Origin: Poa pratensis
Taxonomy: Eukaryota; Streptophyta; Magnoliopsida; Poales; Poaceae
Direction: 5' to 3'
Assembly (NCBI GenBank): GCA_947311845.1
Contig: CAMZMU010000116.1
Coordinates: 848,203-912,202 of the forward strand
DNA: 64,000 nt
Each line of letters starts with the position of its first letter. Position 1 is the first letter of the stretch. A program made the translations under genes and the position numbers. The notes beneath the pieces are model-generated. The model had not been told where the DNA came from. It saw only the letters and a program-made list of their open reading frames with translations, and searched no databases. Positions 21,961-34,223 of this stretch are shown here, piece after piece.

Positions 21961-24900
21961 GGCTAAAATTTGAACTACAAGTGCTATATATCTTGCCTGT
22001 TATTTTTCAGGAATTTCATTTCTAAGTTCACAACTAGTCATTTCATCATAGATACACAAAAATATTTGCATTATTCAATCACTACACACGAACGGTCATG
22101 ACCAAGACTTCGACTAGATTTTCAAACTGGCATACGAAATTCAATAACAATCAAATAAATGGAAAACCTTCGCGTAGCATCATGAAATGTGACCTAGTTA
22201 CCATAAAAAATATAAACTTGCAATTCGGAAGTTTTATTAAAGACGTGTTCCCAGAAACTTGCTATCATGTATAGACATTCATAGCTTTCAAAACTAACAA
22301 GCAGTGTTTTGGCCACATTCATGACATAGTTTGTCCAAATGTGCCCAAATTTGGCACATGTGTGCATTGTGGCATGATAAACAATGTTGCCGACCAGCGA
22401 TTTCGACATGTTTCACAAAAAAATTCACTTTTCATTTTTTAAGTGTTAATTGCCCAATTTTTTGTGAAGCAGCTACCAAGAGTGTCGTCCAAAATGGAAC
22501 CGATAAAAATTGTTCACATATTAGATATCATTCTATGAACAATCACCAAAAATTATTCATTTCTGAGCTTTTTACCATTTTCCGGTCAATTAAACGGTTT
22601 CCTGACGATTCAGTTGGAAATGGCTAAAATTTGAACTACAAGTGCTATATATCTTGCCGGTTATTTTTCAGGAATTTCATTTCTAGGTTCACAACTAGTC
22701 ATTTCAACATAGATATACAAAAATATTTGCATGATTCAATCACTACACACGAACGGTCATGACCAAGACTTCGACTAGATTTTCAAACTGGCATACAAAA
22801 TTTAAAAAAAATCAACTAAATGGAAAACCTTCGCGTGGCGTCATGAAATGTGACCTAGTTACCATAAAAAAATATAAACTTGCAATTCGGAAGTTTTATT
22901 GAAGACGTGTTACCAGAAACTTGCTTTCATGTATAGACATTCATAGCTTTCAAGACTAACAAACAGTGTTTTGGCCACATTCATGACATAGTTTGTCCAA
23001 ATGTGCCCAAATTTGGCACATGTGTGCATTGTGGCATGATAAACAATGTTGCCGACCAGCGATTTCGACATGTTTCACAAAAAAATTGACTTGTCATTTT
23101 TTAAGTGTTAATAGCCCAATTTTTTGTGAAGCAGCTACCTAGAGTGTCGTCCAAAACGGAACCGATAAAAATTGTTCACATAGTAGATATCATTCTATGA
23201 ACAATCACCAAAAAGTATTCATTTCTGAGCTTTTACCATTTTCCGGTCAATTAAACGGTTTCCTGCCGATTCTGTTGGAAATGACTAAAATTTGAACTAC
23301 AAGTGCTATATATCTTGCTTGTTATTTTTCAGGAATTTCATTTCTAGGTTCACAACTAGTCATTTCATCATAGATATACAAAAATATTTGCATGATTCAA
23401 TCACTACACACGAACGGTCATGACCAAGACTTCGACTAGATTTTCAAACTGGCATACAAAATTTAAAAAAATCAAATAAATGGAAAACCTTCGCGTGGCG
23501 TCATGAAATGTGACCTAGTTACCATAAAAAATATAAACTTGCAATTCGGAAGTTTTATTGAATACGTGTTACCAGAAACTTGCTTTCATGTATAGACATT
23601 CATAGCTTTCAAGACTAACAAGCAGTGTTTTGGCCACATTCATGACATAGTTTGTCCAAATGTGCCCAAATTTGGCACATGTGTGCATTGTTGCATGATA
23701 AACAATGTTGCCGACCAGCGATTTTGACATGTTTCACAAAAAAATTCACTTTTCATTTTTTAAGTGTTAATTGCCCAATTTTTTGTGAAGCAGCTACCAA
23801 GAGTGTCGTCCAAAACGGAACCGATAAAAATTGTTCACATATTAGATATCATTCTGTGAACAATCACCAAAAAGTATTCATTTCTGAGCTTTTTACCATT
23901 TTCCGGTCAATTAAACGGTTTCCTGACGATTCAGCTGGAAATGGCTAAAATTTGAACTACAAGTGCTATATATCTTGCCGGTTATTTTTCAGGAATTTCA
24001 TTTCTAGGTTCACAACTAGTCATTTCAACATAGATATACAAAAATATTTGCATGATTCAATCACTACACACGAACGGTCATGACCAAGACTTCGACTAGA
24101 TTTTCAAACTGGCATACAAAATTTAAAAAAAATCAACTAAATGGAAAACCTTCGCGTGGCGTCATGAAATGTGACCTAGTTACCATAAAAAAATATAAAC
24201 TTGCAATTCGGAAGTTTTATTGAAGACGTGTTACCAGAAACTTGCTTTCATGTATAGACATTCATAGCTTTCAAGACTAACAAGCAGTGTTTTGGCCACA
24301 TTCATGACATAGTTTGTCCAAATGTGCCCAAATTTGGCACATGTGTGCATTGTGGCATGATAAACAATGTTGCCGACCAGCGATTTCGACATGTTTCACA
24401 AAAAAATTCACTTTTCATTTTTTAAGTGTTAATAGCCCAATTTTTTGTGAAGCAGCTACCTAGAGTGTCGTCCAAAACGGAACCGATAATTTTTTTTCAC
24501 ATAGTAGATATCATTCTATGAACAATCACCAAAAAGTATTCATTTCTGAGCTTTTACCATTTTCCGGTCAATTAAACGGTTTCCTGCCGATTTTGTTGGA
24601 AATGGCTAAAATTTGAACTACAAGTGCTATATATCTTGCTTGTTATTTTTCAGGAATTTCATTTCTAGGTTCACAACTAGTCATTTCATCATAGATACAC
24701 AAAAATATTTGCATGATTCAATCACTACACACGAACAGTCATGACCAAGACTTCGACTAGATTTTCAAACTGGCATACGAAATTCAAAAAAAATCAAATA
24801 AATGGAAAACCTCCGCGTGGCGTCATGAAATGTGACCTAGTTACCATAAAAAAATATAAACTTGCAATTCGGAAGTTTTATTGAAGACGTGTTCCCAGAA

Positions 24901-26737
24901 ACTTGCTTTCATGTATAGACATTCATAACTTTCAAAACTATCAAGCAGTGTTTTGGCCACATTCATGACATAGTTTGTCCAAATGTGCCCAAATTTGGCA
25001 CATGTGTGCATTGTGGCATGATAAACAATGTTGCCGACCAGCGATTTTGACATGTTTCACAAAAAAATTCACTTTTCATTTTTTAAGTGTTAATAGCCCA
25101 ATTTTTTGTGAAGCAGCTACCTAGAGTGTCGTCCAAAACGGAACCGATAATTTTTTTCACATAGTAGATATCATTCTATGAACAATCACCAAAAAGTATT
25201 CATTTCTGAGCTTTTACCATTTTCCGGTCAATTAAACGGTTTCCTGCCGATTCTGTTGGAAATGACTAAAATTTGAACTACAAGTGCTATATATCTTGCT
25301 TGTTATTTTTCAGGAATTTCATTTCTAGGTTCACAACTAGTCATTTCATCATAGATATACAAAAATATTTGCATGATTCAATCACTACACACGAACGGTC
25401 ATGACCAAGACTTCGACTAGATTTTCAAACTGGCATACAAAATTTAAAAAAATCAAATAAATGGAAAACCTTCGCGTGGCGTCATGAAATGTGACCTAGT
25501 TACCATAAAAAAATATAAACTTGCATTTCGGAAGTTTTATTGAAGACGTGTTACCAGAAACTTGCTTTCATGTATAGACATTCATAGCTTTCAAGACTAA
25601 CAAGCAGTGTTTTGGCCACATTCATGACATAGTTTGTCCAAAAGTGCCCAAATTTGGCACATGTGTGCATTGTGGCATGATAAACAATGTTGCCGACCAG
25701 CGATTTTGACATGTTTCACAAAAAAATTCACTTTTCATTTTTTAAGTGTTAATTGCCCAATTTTTTGTGAAGCAGCTACCTAGAGTGTCGTCCAAAACGG
25801 AACCGATAATTTTTTTTCACATAGTAGATATCATTCTATGAACAATCACAAAAAAGTATTCATTTCTGAGCTTTTACCATTTTTCGGTCAATTAAACGGT
25901 TTCCTGCCGATTTTGTTGGAAATGGCTAAAATTTGAACTACAAGTGCTATATATCTTGCTTGTTATTTTTCAGGAATTTCATTTCTAGGTCCACAACTAG
26001 TCATTTCATCATAGATACACAAAAATATTTGCATGATTCAATCACTACACACGAACAGTCATGACCAAGACTTCGACTAGATTTTCAAACTGGCATACGA
26101 AATTCAAAAAAAATCAAATAAATGGAAAACCTCCGCGTGGCGTCATGAAATGTGACCTAGTTACCATAAAAAAATATAAACTTGCAATTCGGAAGTTTTA
26201 TTGAAAACGTGTTCCCAGAAACTTGGTTTCATGTATAGACATTCATAACTTTCAAAACTATCAAGCAGTGTTTTGGCCACATTCATGACATAGTTTTTCT
26301 AAATGTGCCCAAATTTGGCACATGTGTGTATTGTGGCATGACAAAACAATGTTGCCGACCAGCGATTTCGACATGTTTCACAAAAAATACACTTTTGATT
26401 TTTTAAGTGCTAATAGCCCAATTTTTTGTGAAGCAGCTACCAAGACTGTCGTCCAAAATGGAACCGATAAAAATTCTTCGCATAGTAGATATCATTCTAT
26501 GTACAATCACGAAAAAGTATTCATTTCTGAGCTTTTTACCATTTTCTGGTCAATTAAACGGTTTCCTGCCGGTTCAGCTGGAAATGGCTAAAATTTGAAC
26601 TACAAGTGCTATATATCTTGCCCGTTATTTTTCAAGAATTTAATTTATAGGTTCACAACTAGTCATTTCATTATAGATACACAAAAATATTTGCATGATT
26701 CAATCACTACGCACGAACGGTCATGACCGAGACTTCG
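21961..26737. repeat. Satellite array, ~660-bp unit, 7.2 copies
   Basis: The phrase CTAAAATTTGAACTACAAG restarts near 21961, 22622, 23283, 23943, 24604, 25264, 25924 and 26586, so unit lengths are 660-662 bp. Copies are highly similar. Variants alternate: units at 22622 and 23943 share CTTGCCGG and TCAACATAG; units at 24604 and 25924 share CGAACAGTC and CCTCCGCG; units at 23283 and 25264 share another set. This suggests expansion by multi-unit steps. A degenerate partial copy precedes the array from about 21900. The ~98-residue open frame repeated in some units is not conserved in all and is not called a gene. Confidence 0.95.
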
Positions 26738-27138
26738 AACAAGGAAACAAATTAAAAAAAACAAAATGAATTGAATTTCAAGACACAAAAAAACTTATAA
26801 TTGAATTTCAAAATGATAGTACCTTGTAGTATGTAACGACAAAGAAAATATTTACAATTTTTTTAAAGTTTATTTGGTTGAAATTGGAATACAAAATCAA
26901 AAGTTATAAAAGAAAACATTAAAGAATAGTAAAAACGAATAAAAAAACCAGACTACCCGGGTGGGCCATTGGCCATCCACGATAGCTGCATGGGCTGTAA
27001 GCACACCCGGTAGCAAAACGTAGCTGCATGGGCCATCCACGGTAGCTGCATGGGCCAAGCGGTAAACGTAGCGACATGGGCCATTCGGCAGCGCATCAGT
27101 TAAGTAGAGCGTGGTCGGTTTCCTAACACCAACCACTA
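26738..27138. other. AT-rich end of satellite zone and CGTAGCNNCATGGGCC repeats
   Basis: No gene. Between 26980 and 27085 the phrase AGCTGCATGGGCCATCCACGG and variants recur three to four times. Confidence 0.4.
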
Positions 27139-27210
27139 AGTGGCGTAGTGGTTAGGCATTGACGCATTGTTGACTCGGCGGGAGAGGTGGTGGGTTCGAA
27201 ACTCGGCTGC
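27139..27210 (+). repeat. tRNA-like sequence (SINE head or tRNA relic)
   Basis: TGGCGTAGTGGTTA at 27141-27154 matches a pol III A box and GGGTTCGAAACTC at 27192-27204 matches a B box, at a spacing close to that in tRNA genes. The flanks do not fold into an obvious full cloverleaf and no T-run terminator follows, so a tRNA-derived repeat is more likely than a working tRNA gene. Confidence 0.45.
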
Positions 27211-28216
27211 GCGGAGTTGTTTTGCACCATTTCTCTTATTTGTGATTCTTGGCGGGTCCCGCTCGTCAGATCAGCTTTGGGTCCCGCTCGTCAGGTGTGT
27301 GGTTAGGGTCCGGTCCCACATGTCAGGGGTGGGTCCGTCATGTCAGCAGGTTTGAGCGGGACCCACATGTCTATCTACGTGTGTGGGACACACCTGTCAG
27401 GTGGGGTGTGTGAGACCCGCCTGACAGGTGGGGTGGGTCCGTCATGTTAGGCGTGCTTGTGTCGGTCCCACATGTCATGGGTCCCACCGTCAGACCAGAT
27501 CAAAATCATGGGTGAAGAGTGACACGTAAGCAAAACTGCCAACTAAGCACTGACACGTAGGCAAAAGAGCTGAGTTGGCAGTCCACTAATACGAATGACC
27601 ATTTAAATTGGTCACAGGCGGCTAAAGAAAAGGCAATACGTCAGAGCTTTTTAGTTTATGACCAATTCATCTAACCAGGTTATGACCATTCAGACAGGAA
27701 AAGTCACCATTGTTTCAGTTTTAGACCCTCCAAAGTTGTGTATGACCAAATGGCTTCAATTGGTCATAGATCTATGACCAATTTTCCCTGGTCACTATAG
27801 AAAAGTCATTAGTTGACACATTTCTTGTAGTGGAGCGAGAGAGAGAGAGTAGATTCGGTGGCGTCTTGAGCTAGCAAGGATTGGGGTTTTCAAGGAGTAG
27901 TGGGCGGTGCCACTACGCCATGGCATTTACTCGCCTCGCTTCGAATTCCAAGAAGATGGAACGTGTCCACATTGGAAACGGACACCCAAAAGTCTCCGTT
28001 GCTATAGAGGCACATATCGGAAACGGAGCCAGAATTAAGACCGTTGCCAATACTATGGGTAACAGAGTTAATACTTTCTCTGTTACCTATGTTGACGGGC
28101 CAGCCGCGGCCCAGGTCAGGTTTGTACGCACTGGCCGCGCGGAAAGCGCGATTCTCCGTCGCCTAACACCTGCTGTTTCCATAGAGGGGTATCCGATGTG
28201 TCGTTCTGTACTAGTG

Positions 28217-28714
28217 TGCTTGCTTGCTGCTAGTTGCTGCTAGGTGCATAAATTAGGAAAATTTGAGTATATGAAAAAATTTGGAGTTGAATTTTTGCTA
28301 AGTAAAATGTGGTCACTGCTTAAACATGGCTTAAAAAACAACTTGAATTAAGGTGCTAGATGTATTCAAAAAAAAATATGTGGTTTATCATGAAGTACTA
28401 TCTTAGTAGAAGAGATCCATGAAGATAAATTGCACATAGGATCAAGATTTGATAATTTAAGACGCCTCCGAAGTTGGTACTTTTTAATAGATATGAAGAT
28501 GTGTTTCTATGTTCTAGTTGCTGAAATTTGCAATGTTGTGATTCATATGGATGTGGATGTGGATGGAGTTGCTGAAATTTGCCGAAATGTTGATTCACTT
28601 CCGTTTCGGCAAATTTATCGCACTCCATAGCTAGACTTTTTAGCAAAGGTCATGGCGAATTTTTTTCGTTTTGTTTTGTTACTAATACCGTGCTATTTAC
28701 TAATTTGTGTAGAC
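28217..28714 (+). other. Leader/intron region before second CACTA-1 gene
   Basis: AT-rich, without coding signal. It ends in an acceptor TTTGTGTAG at 28704-28712, two bases before the ATG of the downstream gene. Confidence 0.4.
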
Positions 28715-31700
28715 ATGGCGGACAACGACGAAGCCGGTGGTTCTCGGCCTCATGCTGGTTCCGAAGAAGAAGACTTGGAGAACCACTACCTGCAATATTT
28801 CTCGCAAGATCTCGTTTACACCGGCGAGGACGATGGATATGAGGGTACGAACAACAACACCACTGACACCGGCGGCGCCGACACAGATGGTACTACGTCA
28901 GGTAGCGCCTCCACCAAGCGTCAGCGGAAGGAAAGGCGCCAAAACTTGGTGGGCACCGGCCGACAAGAAAGATGCTTGATAAAGATGCTTGATAAAGATT
29001 GCAGTTTCGAGGAGGTTCACCACCGCTTTCCCCAAATTTCGGCGGACGCATGGACTACTTTCAAGGACGCTGAGAACACCCCAGAAGCGATTGCCAAACG
29101 GGGGTGGGGGAAGACAATGCGGGATAAGAACATAGGTGACCACACTCTTTGAAGCCGTGGTTATGCCGGAAAGCAGCCCAAATGGGACGAAGAGGACGCC
29201 AAGCGCCCTCCTGATGAGGAGAACCCCTGGGATAAGTTCACGGACCCGTTGGCACGCAGAACGATCAGGGCCTGATACAAGCATGATAAGGAAACCGAGG
29301 ACCTCAACACGGGAAAAAAGGTCTTGGAGCTTGAGAAGAAGATTCTGGTAAGGAATTTACCAGTTTAAAATGCTTCTAATCAAGTCCATTAAATTATATA
29401 GCAGTCACGTCGTTTCTAAATGGTTCACATTACTTCTCCAGGCGGAAGAAAAGGCGCAATCTACTCAAACCTCCTCTGAGGGTTCATCGTCGAAGGCCCC
29501 GTATTGGGACACTGCTTTTGTCAGGGCGTACAACCAGGTGAAGGATAGGCCGGCGACAGAACAACCGCACAAGGGCCGTGTGGTAGGCGCCGGTAAGCAT
29601 CACAAAGACCCTTACTATTATCCTGTTGAGGCCAAGGAGCTGCGAAAGGAGAGGAGGAGGTTTGAGGAGATGGATATAAAGGCGGCTGTAGATAAGGAGG
29701 TGCAAGCAACCGTGCCCGGGTTAGTCCAACAACAACTGGCGCAGTCGCTCACTGCCATCATGCCTAGCCTGATGCAGTCGGTCAAGGTTTGGATGGAAGA
29801 AGGGCAACAAGGGCCGTTTAACATACCCAGCTTTGTCGCAAGCAACTCCAACAATCAGGCGCCTACGATGGATGTTCCAGCCGCCAACCCTACTTGTGGT
29901 AGGGAGGATGCGACGCCGGCCGCCATCAATGAAGTTGCTAAAGGGGTTTCGCCAGCCAGCGTGGATCTTAGCAGCCCCTCCATCATCTCTTCCATGCCCG
30001 CCCGCGGTCCAACGCCATTGGCCGAGCTCAAATCTCTCACGGTAATTAAGTGTCACAAGTCTCAACAAATTATGTATATACCTCATCCTTGGCGCCCTCT
30101 CTTACGCCTTAACATGCATGTGTTCGCAGGCCGACCAGGTGGGATGCACGTTGCTATTGCGTGTGGAGAATGAGCTTCGGGATGTGGCAACGGCAAGCAT
30201 CATGTCACCACTTCAACGCGTGATGCACAACCTGCCTATGGCCCCTGACGTGTTTCGAGTACATATTCATCGGGTGCTCTCGGGTTGTGATGACCTTTAT
30301 CCTCCAATTCAACCCGTGGGTGCCGATTCAGAGAAAACCCTCCATGGATGCTTGGGTTATCCCATGACATGGCCAAAGGCACTGATCCGTTTGGACCATC
30401 CTATCACCTGCACCCCGCCACAGCCAACACTGGTAGGGTCGGCGCCGGCGGATAAAGAACAGTCGATGCAGTACATCTGGGGCATGCCACCAGACCACAA
30501 GACTCAAGATGAACCTGCACTAGTCTTTCCACCAGGGTCGGCGATTCATCGTGTCGATCAGCTAATGCAAGGAGGGGATGATGACCATGATAGTGATGAC
30601 TTTGTGGATCTGGATCTTTAGGCTCCTCGTCAATGCTCTAAGCGTCTGTTCAATTCTCAAGGAACGCCTGAAGCTGCCCCCTTCACCGAGGATCAACAAG
30701 GCAACAAGCCTTTCAGCCAGGAGACACTCCTCAAGGCGGTCATGCCGGAGATTGAGAAAGGGACCATCCCTCCCACAGCGGCAGAGAAGAGGCGTAATAA
30801 AGCACGGAAAAGAAAAGTGAAGAATGACTTTGCCTCCAGCAGCCAACCAGCGCCGAAGACCAAAGAGCCATTACGGGCTAAAGACAACGTAGGCGTCTCC
30901 GAATGGCATTCGTTTCATCAGTTGGCTAAACCGATCCTGCCGCCGAGACTATCCAAACTACTAAGGGGAGATATGAGGAGTCTCCATGAAGGTATTCATC
31001 GTGTGGAGAAACTTCTTCTCAGCTCCTCAAATCCATTATACCCTCTTTACCCGGTAAAGGTACCAAAGAACCTTGGCTATGCCGATGAATACCCCGCGGA
31101 TGTGTTCTTCGTTAGATTTGAAGAGATCTTCGACATGTACCATATGAAATGACTCCCCATATGCTTCATCCGCCTGCTTGCTCTCAATATGCAGTACCAG
31201 CTTATGAAAGAGGAAACCGAGCTCATAGCGATAATGGACCCCTACCACCTGCAAGAGGGCCGCCTGAACCACAGTGATGGTGTGCGAGAAGCGGCGCTCT
31301 ACATACAAAAATTCTTCATACAGCATCAGGACAAGAGAGCCATTCTAATGCCATACTTTCCCGAGTAAGTCATTCGCTAGCCGCCATTACATGCTTTTCG
31401 TCGAGTTTTGTCCATACAATGGTTAATTTGAGTATGATGGTCTCCTTTTGCAGGAACAAATACTGTGTCCTCATTGTTGCATTTCCAAAAAGGTCGGAGG
31501 CCATTTATTTGGACTCGGGGAGGCATCATAAGAAGAAAGACTATGGACCCATCAAGAGTGTTATGGATGAGGCTCTCACCGGATACGCCTTCCATGGGTG
31601 CCCGGTGGAGAACCAATATGTTAGAGAAGGAAAGCTGGTATTCGGCCACAAAACGGATTTCAAATCCGTCACGCAGCCGGAAAGCAGTAAGCTGGACGCC

Positions 31701-31955
31701 TTCTACATCTTAGTGCTCATCCGGGAGTATGTACGGGATATGCAGCAACTACAGTTGCCAGGGCAACTCCGCACATGGTGCCTGAAGAACATGACGGAAG
31801 CCACTGATTCTGAACACAGACTTGAATTCGTTCGCATCCAGCATACGATTGCGACAACAATCAACAAGGATGTTCTCCGTAAGGAGGGGCTGTTCTACTA
31901 CGGTTCTCCGCACGCTCAGAAGATCAGGGTGACTACAGGCCATTCAACACTCTAA
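28715..31955 (+). pseudogene. Second CACTA-1 gene: TNPA-like plus Ulp1-like C-terminus
   Basis: Four exons are readable: 28715-29347, 29442-30041, 30130-31364 and 31454-31955, with GTAAG/GTAAT donors and CAG acceptors. Exon 1 starts MADNDEAGG, is acidic, and contains a part similar to the plant En/Spm transposase family (GKQPKWDEEDAKRP after a frameshift near 29145). Exon 2 has HKDPYYYPVEAKELRKERR. Exon 3 has LQRVMHNLPMAPDVFRVHI. Exon 4 (KYCVLIVAFPKRSEAIYLDS) resembles the core of a C48/Ulp1-type protease but with KY where the catalytic HW is usual. In-frame stops occur at about 29274 (TGA), 30619 (TAG) and 31150 (TGA), all explicable by C-to-T change. Probably the element's DNA-binding regulator; inactive here. 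Confidence 0.65.
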
Positions 31956-32305
31956 ATGGCATGGACCCTTTCCCGCCGTTGCCAAAAAGAAAGCGAGCAA
32001 GAAGAAGCAGTGATGGTCGCAACTTTTATTTGTGTCTTGTAAACGTTATTCAGAAAATTGTTGCTGCTGTTGTTTTTAGTACCTTCGAATTTGCTAAGTA
32101 TGTTATCTAGTATCAAATGTGTGATGAACTTGGTGAGGAACACTTTGTATTATTCATAACCATGTGATGTATGTATTCTAATATCATATGTGATGAACTT
32201 GTGTTATTCAAAAACTGTTTACTGCATGTGTACTGTATACCTGTACAACATATATACCTGTGCAAATACGAAACACGGTGCATTTTAAAAAAATTGCAAA
32301 ACTAT
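31956..32305 (+). other. 3' region of second CACTA-1 gene
   Basis: AT-rich untranslated-type DNA. ATATCATATGTGATGAACTTG (32181) repeats a slightly different copy at 32113. No gene. Confidence 0.35.
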
Positions 32306-32307
32306 AC

Positions 32308-32637
32308 CAGTGGCGCACCAAGGACTTATCTGTGGCGCACTGTGCAGATTACCTGTGGCGCACCGTTCAAATTACCTGTGGCGCACCAGCTGGTGCGCCA
32401 CTGATAATGTGGCACGAGTGCGTGCAATTGTGTGCCCCCACAGCTTACCAGTGGCGCACCAGAATCAGCTATCAGTGGCGCACTGGATGGTGCGCCACTG
32501 ATAAGTGAGTTACCTGTGGCGCACCGCTGGTGCGCCACTGGTAACTCTTATCAGTGGCGCAAGTTTAGTGGCGCACCACTAGTGCGCCACTGATAGCCTA
32601 TTTTGGTGCGCCACTAATAGGCTTTTTTCTACTAGTG
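32308..32637. repeat. CACTA-1 right subterminal repeats and terminus
   Basis: About 14 copies of GTGGCGCAC/GTGCGCCAC in 330 bp, ending with the terminal inverted repeat ...CTACTAGTG at 32637. Confidence 0.85.
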
Positions 32638-33242
32638 CCGTTGCGTGCAGAGGAAAGGCGAGTCAGCGCGGCTTTGGATGAGACGGGTCACGGAGATCCT
32701 TCATTTCTTCGTCTGGTATCGAGCCCAAGGATGCGATTTCATCGATGGAAAAAACGTGCAAGTTTGTTCCCCTGGTTCAGAAGTTTGGCCGTATGAAGGA
32801 GGGTCACCGGGTCAAGCCTGTCACCATGGCTGAGTTGATGGATGCTTGCAATAGGCACGCAGCCACGGACAAGACCCAGGATGATAATGAGGAAGAGAAA
32901 GGGAAAGGTCCAGCAAATAATGGAGGAAAGAGTAACAATGGCAACAGAGGCAATAACAACAACAACCAGAATCAACACAAGCGTGGGCACAATGAGGGAA
33001 GCTCAGAGCTGGTGGCAAACACCAATGCCGGGTTCCAGAGGCAAAGGATGGAAGGAAATTTTCAGGACAATAGAGGGTATCAAGGAAATAGTGGGAATTA
33101 TAGTGGTGGAAATAACTATCAAATGTCACGTCCAAGCCCAACCAGTCTTGAGGAGGCTTTTAGGATGCCATGTCCTCGCCATAGCAGGAACGGTAGACCC
33201 ACCAATCACTCGTTGGCTCAGTGCGTGGACTTGAACAGGTGA
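32638..33242 (+). pseudogene. gag: Gypsy-A gag, C-terminal half
   Basis: This continues the gag domain directly after CACTA-1 (CVQRKGESARLWMRRVTEI). It shifts frame near 32740, passes through an Asn/Gly-rich basic linker and ends with a zinc-knuckle-like motif of the form C-x2-H-x9-H-x4-C (CPRHSRNGRPTNHSLAQC), the nucleic-acid-binding end of Gag. A TGA at 33241-33243, where CGA is likely, closes the frame; the reading continues in phase into the protease region. Confidence 0.8.
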
Positions 33243-33243
33243 A

Positions 33244-34223
33244 AAAACAATGAGATACAAAGGGCACTGCAAGGGGCAGCTAGAGGTGGAGGACCTGGCC
33301 CGGGTGGTAACCCGGCAGCAGGTCTTTTGACTGGAGCTAATGCTGTACCCACCAACAATGCAGGACCGGGCCAGAATACAGGAAATCAAGGCGGGTTCTC
33401 ACATCAACCAAAGCAACTTGGCCAGTACCACATATATACCAGTGGTGCGACCAAGAGGGAGCGAAAGGTAGTTAAAAGGGTGGTCAATGCAGTTGCTGCA
33501 GGAGTTCCAAGATATTTAAGGTGGTCAGAGCACACGATCACGTGGAGTAGAGCAGATCACCCGGATGTTGTTGAGCACCCGGGTCTGCTAGCTTTAGTGG
33601 TGGCTCCCGAAGTGGATGGCTTTGAGTTAAAGAAAGTGCTGATGGATGGTGGAAGTAGTATCAACATCTTGTATTGGGAGACATTTTTGCGTATGGGACT
33701 CAAAGTATCACAGTTGCAGAAGACGTCAACAGTTTTTCATGGCATAGTTCCGGGAAAATCGGCCACACCAGAGGGAAAAATTTCGTTAGAAGTTGCTTTT
33801 GGCGAGTCTATTGATAACTTTAGATCGGAGTGGCTCACGTTTGAAGTGGTGAAGTTCCAGAGCCCGTATCATGCATTATTTGGAAGGCTGGCTTATGCCA
33901 AGTTCATGGCAAGGCCGTGTTATGTGTATCTACAGTTGAAAATACCGGGTCCTAAGGGGATCATCACGGTTCATGGCAACAAAGAGATAGCAGCACAGTG
34001 CGATGAAGGAGATGCGGCCTTGGCAGAGCAAGTTTGTGCGAAAGAGGAGTTGAAAGCGTACATGTTAAATCTTGACCCGGCAGATAACACAGCACTGAAG
34101 AAGCCAACAACAGAAGATGACAGGGCAAAGTTCAAGGCCGCCCAAGATAGAAAGATGGTGGATTTTGTGCCTGGAGATTCCTCCAAGCAATTCGCCATAG
34201 GGTCCAATCTTACTGATAAATAG
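33244..34223 (+). pseudogene. pol: Gypsy-A protease region
   Basis: This is in the same phase as the gag end. The retropepsin active site is visible as LMDGGSSINILYWETF at about 33640-33690, preceded by a Gly/Asn/Pro-rich linker. The domain would cleave Gag-Pol into its mature parts. The frame closes at a TAG (34221-34223) where CAG fits the family text; RT-connecting sequence (ENRDVFAWTPSDMPGIP) follows in phase. Confidence 0.85.

Larger units (their letters stand above)
18896..27832. mobile_element. CACTA-3, non-autonomous DNA transposon with satellite cargo
   Basis: Left end CACTACAAGAAATATG at 18896; right end inverse CATTTCTTGTAGTG ending 27832; TSD GAG on both sides (18893-18895 and 27833-27835). 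Subterminal motifs of the TGGTCA/TGACC type are dense at 18920-19180 and 27590-27800. I see no transposase. The interior has a decayed minus-strand gene-like region (19560-21660), the ~660-bp satellite array (21961-26737) and a tRNA-like sequence (27139-27210). Confidence 0.93.
16299..28216. mobile_element. CACTA-2, non-autonomous DNA transposon nested in CACTA-1
   Basis: The left end CACTAGTACAGAACGACACA at 16299 and its exact inverted copy at the right end (28216) form a perfect terminal inverted repeat of at least 24 bp. The TSD is TGC (16296-16298 and 28217-28219). Subterminal GNAACGGAG-type motifs occur near both ends (for example 16395-16450 and 27975-28085). No transposase domain is seen. 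It carries one small minus-strand ORF and a 105-bp tandem repeat, and holds CACTA-3. Net size without CACTA-3 is about 3.0 kb. Confidence 0.95.
9914..32637 (+). mobile_element. CACTA-1 DNA transposon (autonomous type, decayed)
   Basis: The left end is CACTAGAGGGAAAAGC at 9914 and the right end is GGCTTTTTTCTACTAGTG at 32637, imperfect inverted repeats. The 3-bp flanks are TCG (9911-9913) and CCG (32638-32640). Removing element plus one flank rejoins the gag frame as DLDR-CVQRKG, which confirms the boundaries. Dense GTGGCGCAC/GTGCGCCAC motifs sit near both ends. It has a TNP2 transposase gene and a second spliced gene, both on plus. It is enlarged by a solo LTR (12699-13631) and by CACTA-2 (16299-28216); the net size is about 9.9 kb. 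Confidence 0.92.

Noticed and set aside
22331..26591. Repeated ~98-residue open frames (MSKCAQIWHMCAL...) in the satellite units
   Set aside because: They occur because the unit is repeated; some units break the frame, codon use is not gene-like and there is no conserved motif.
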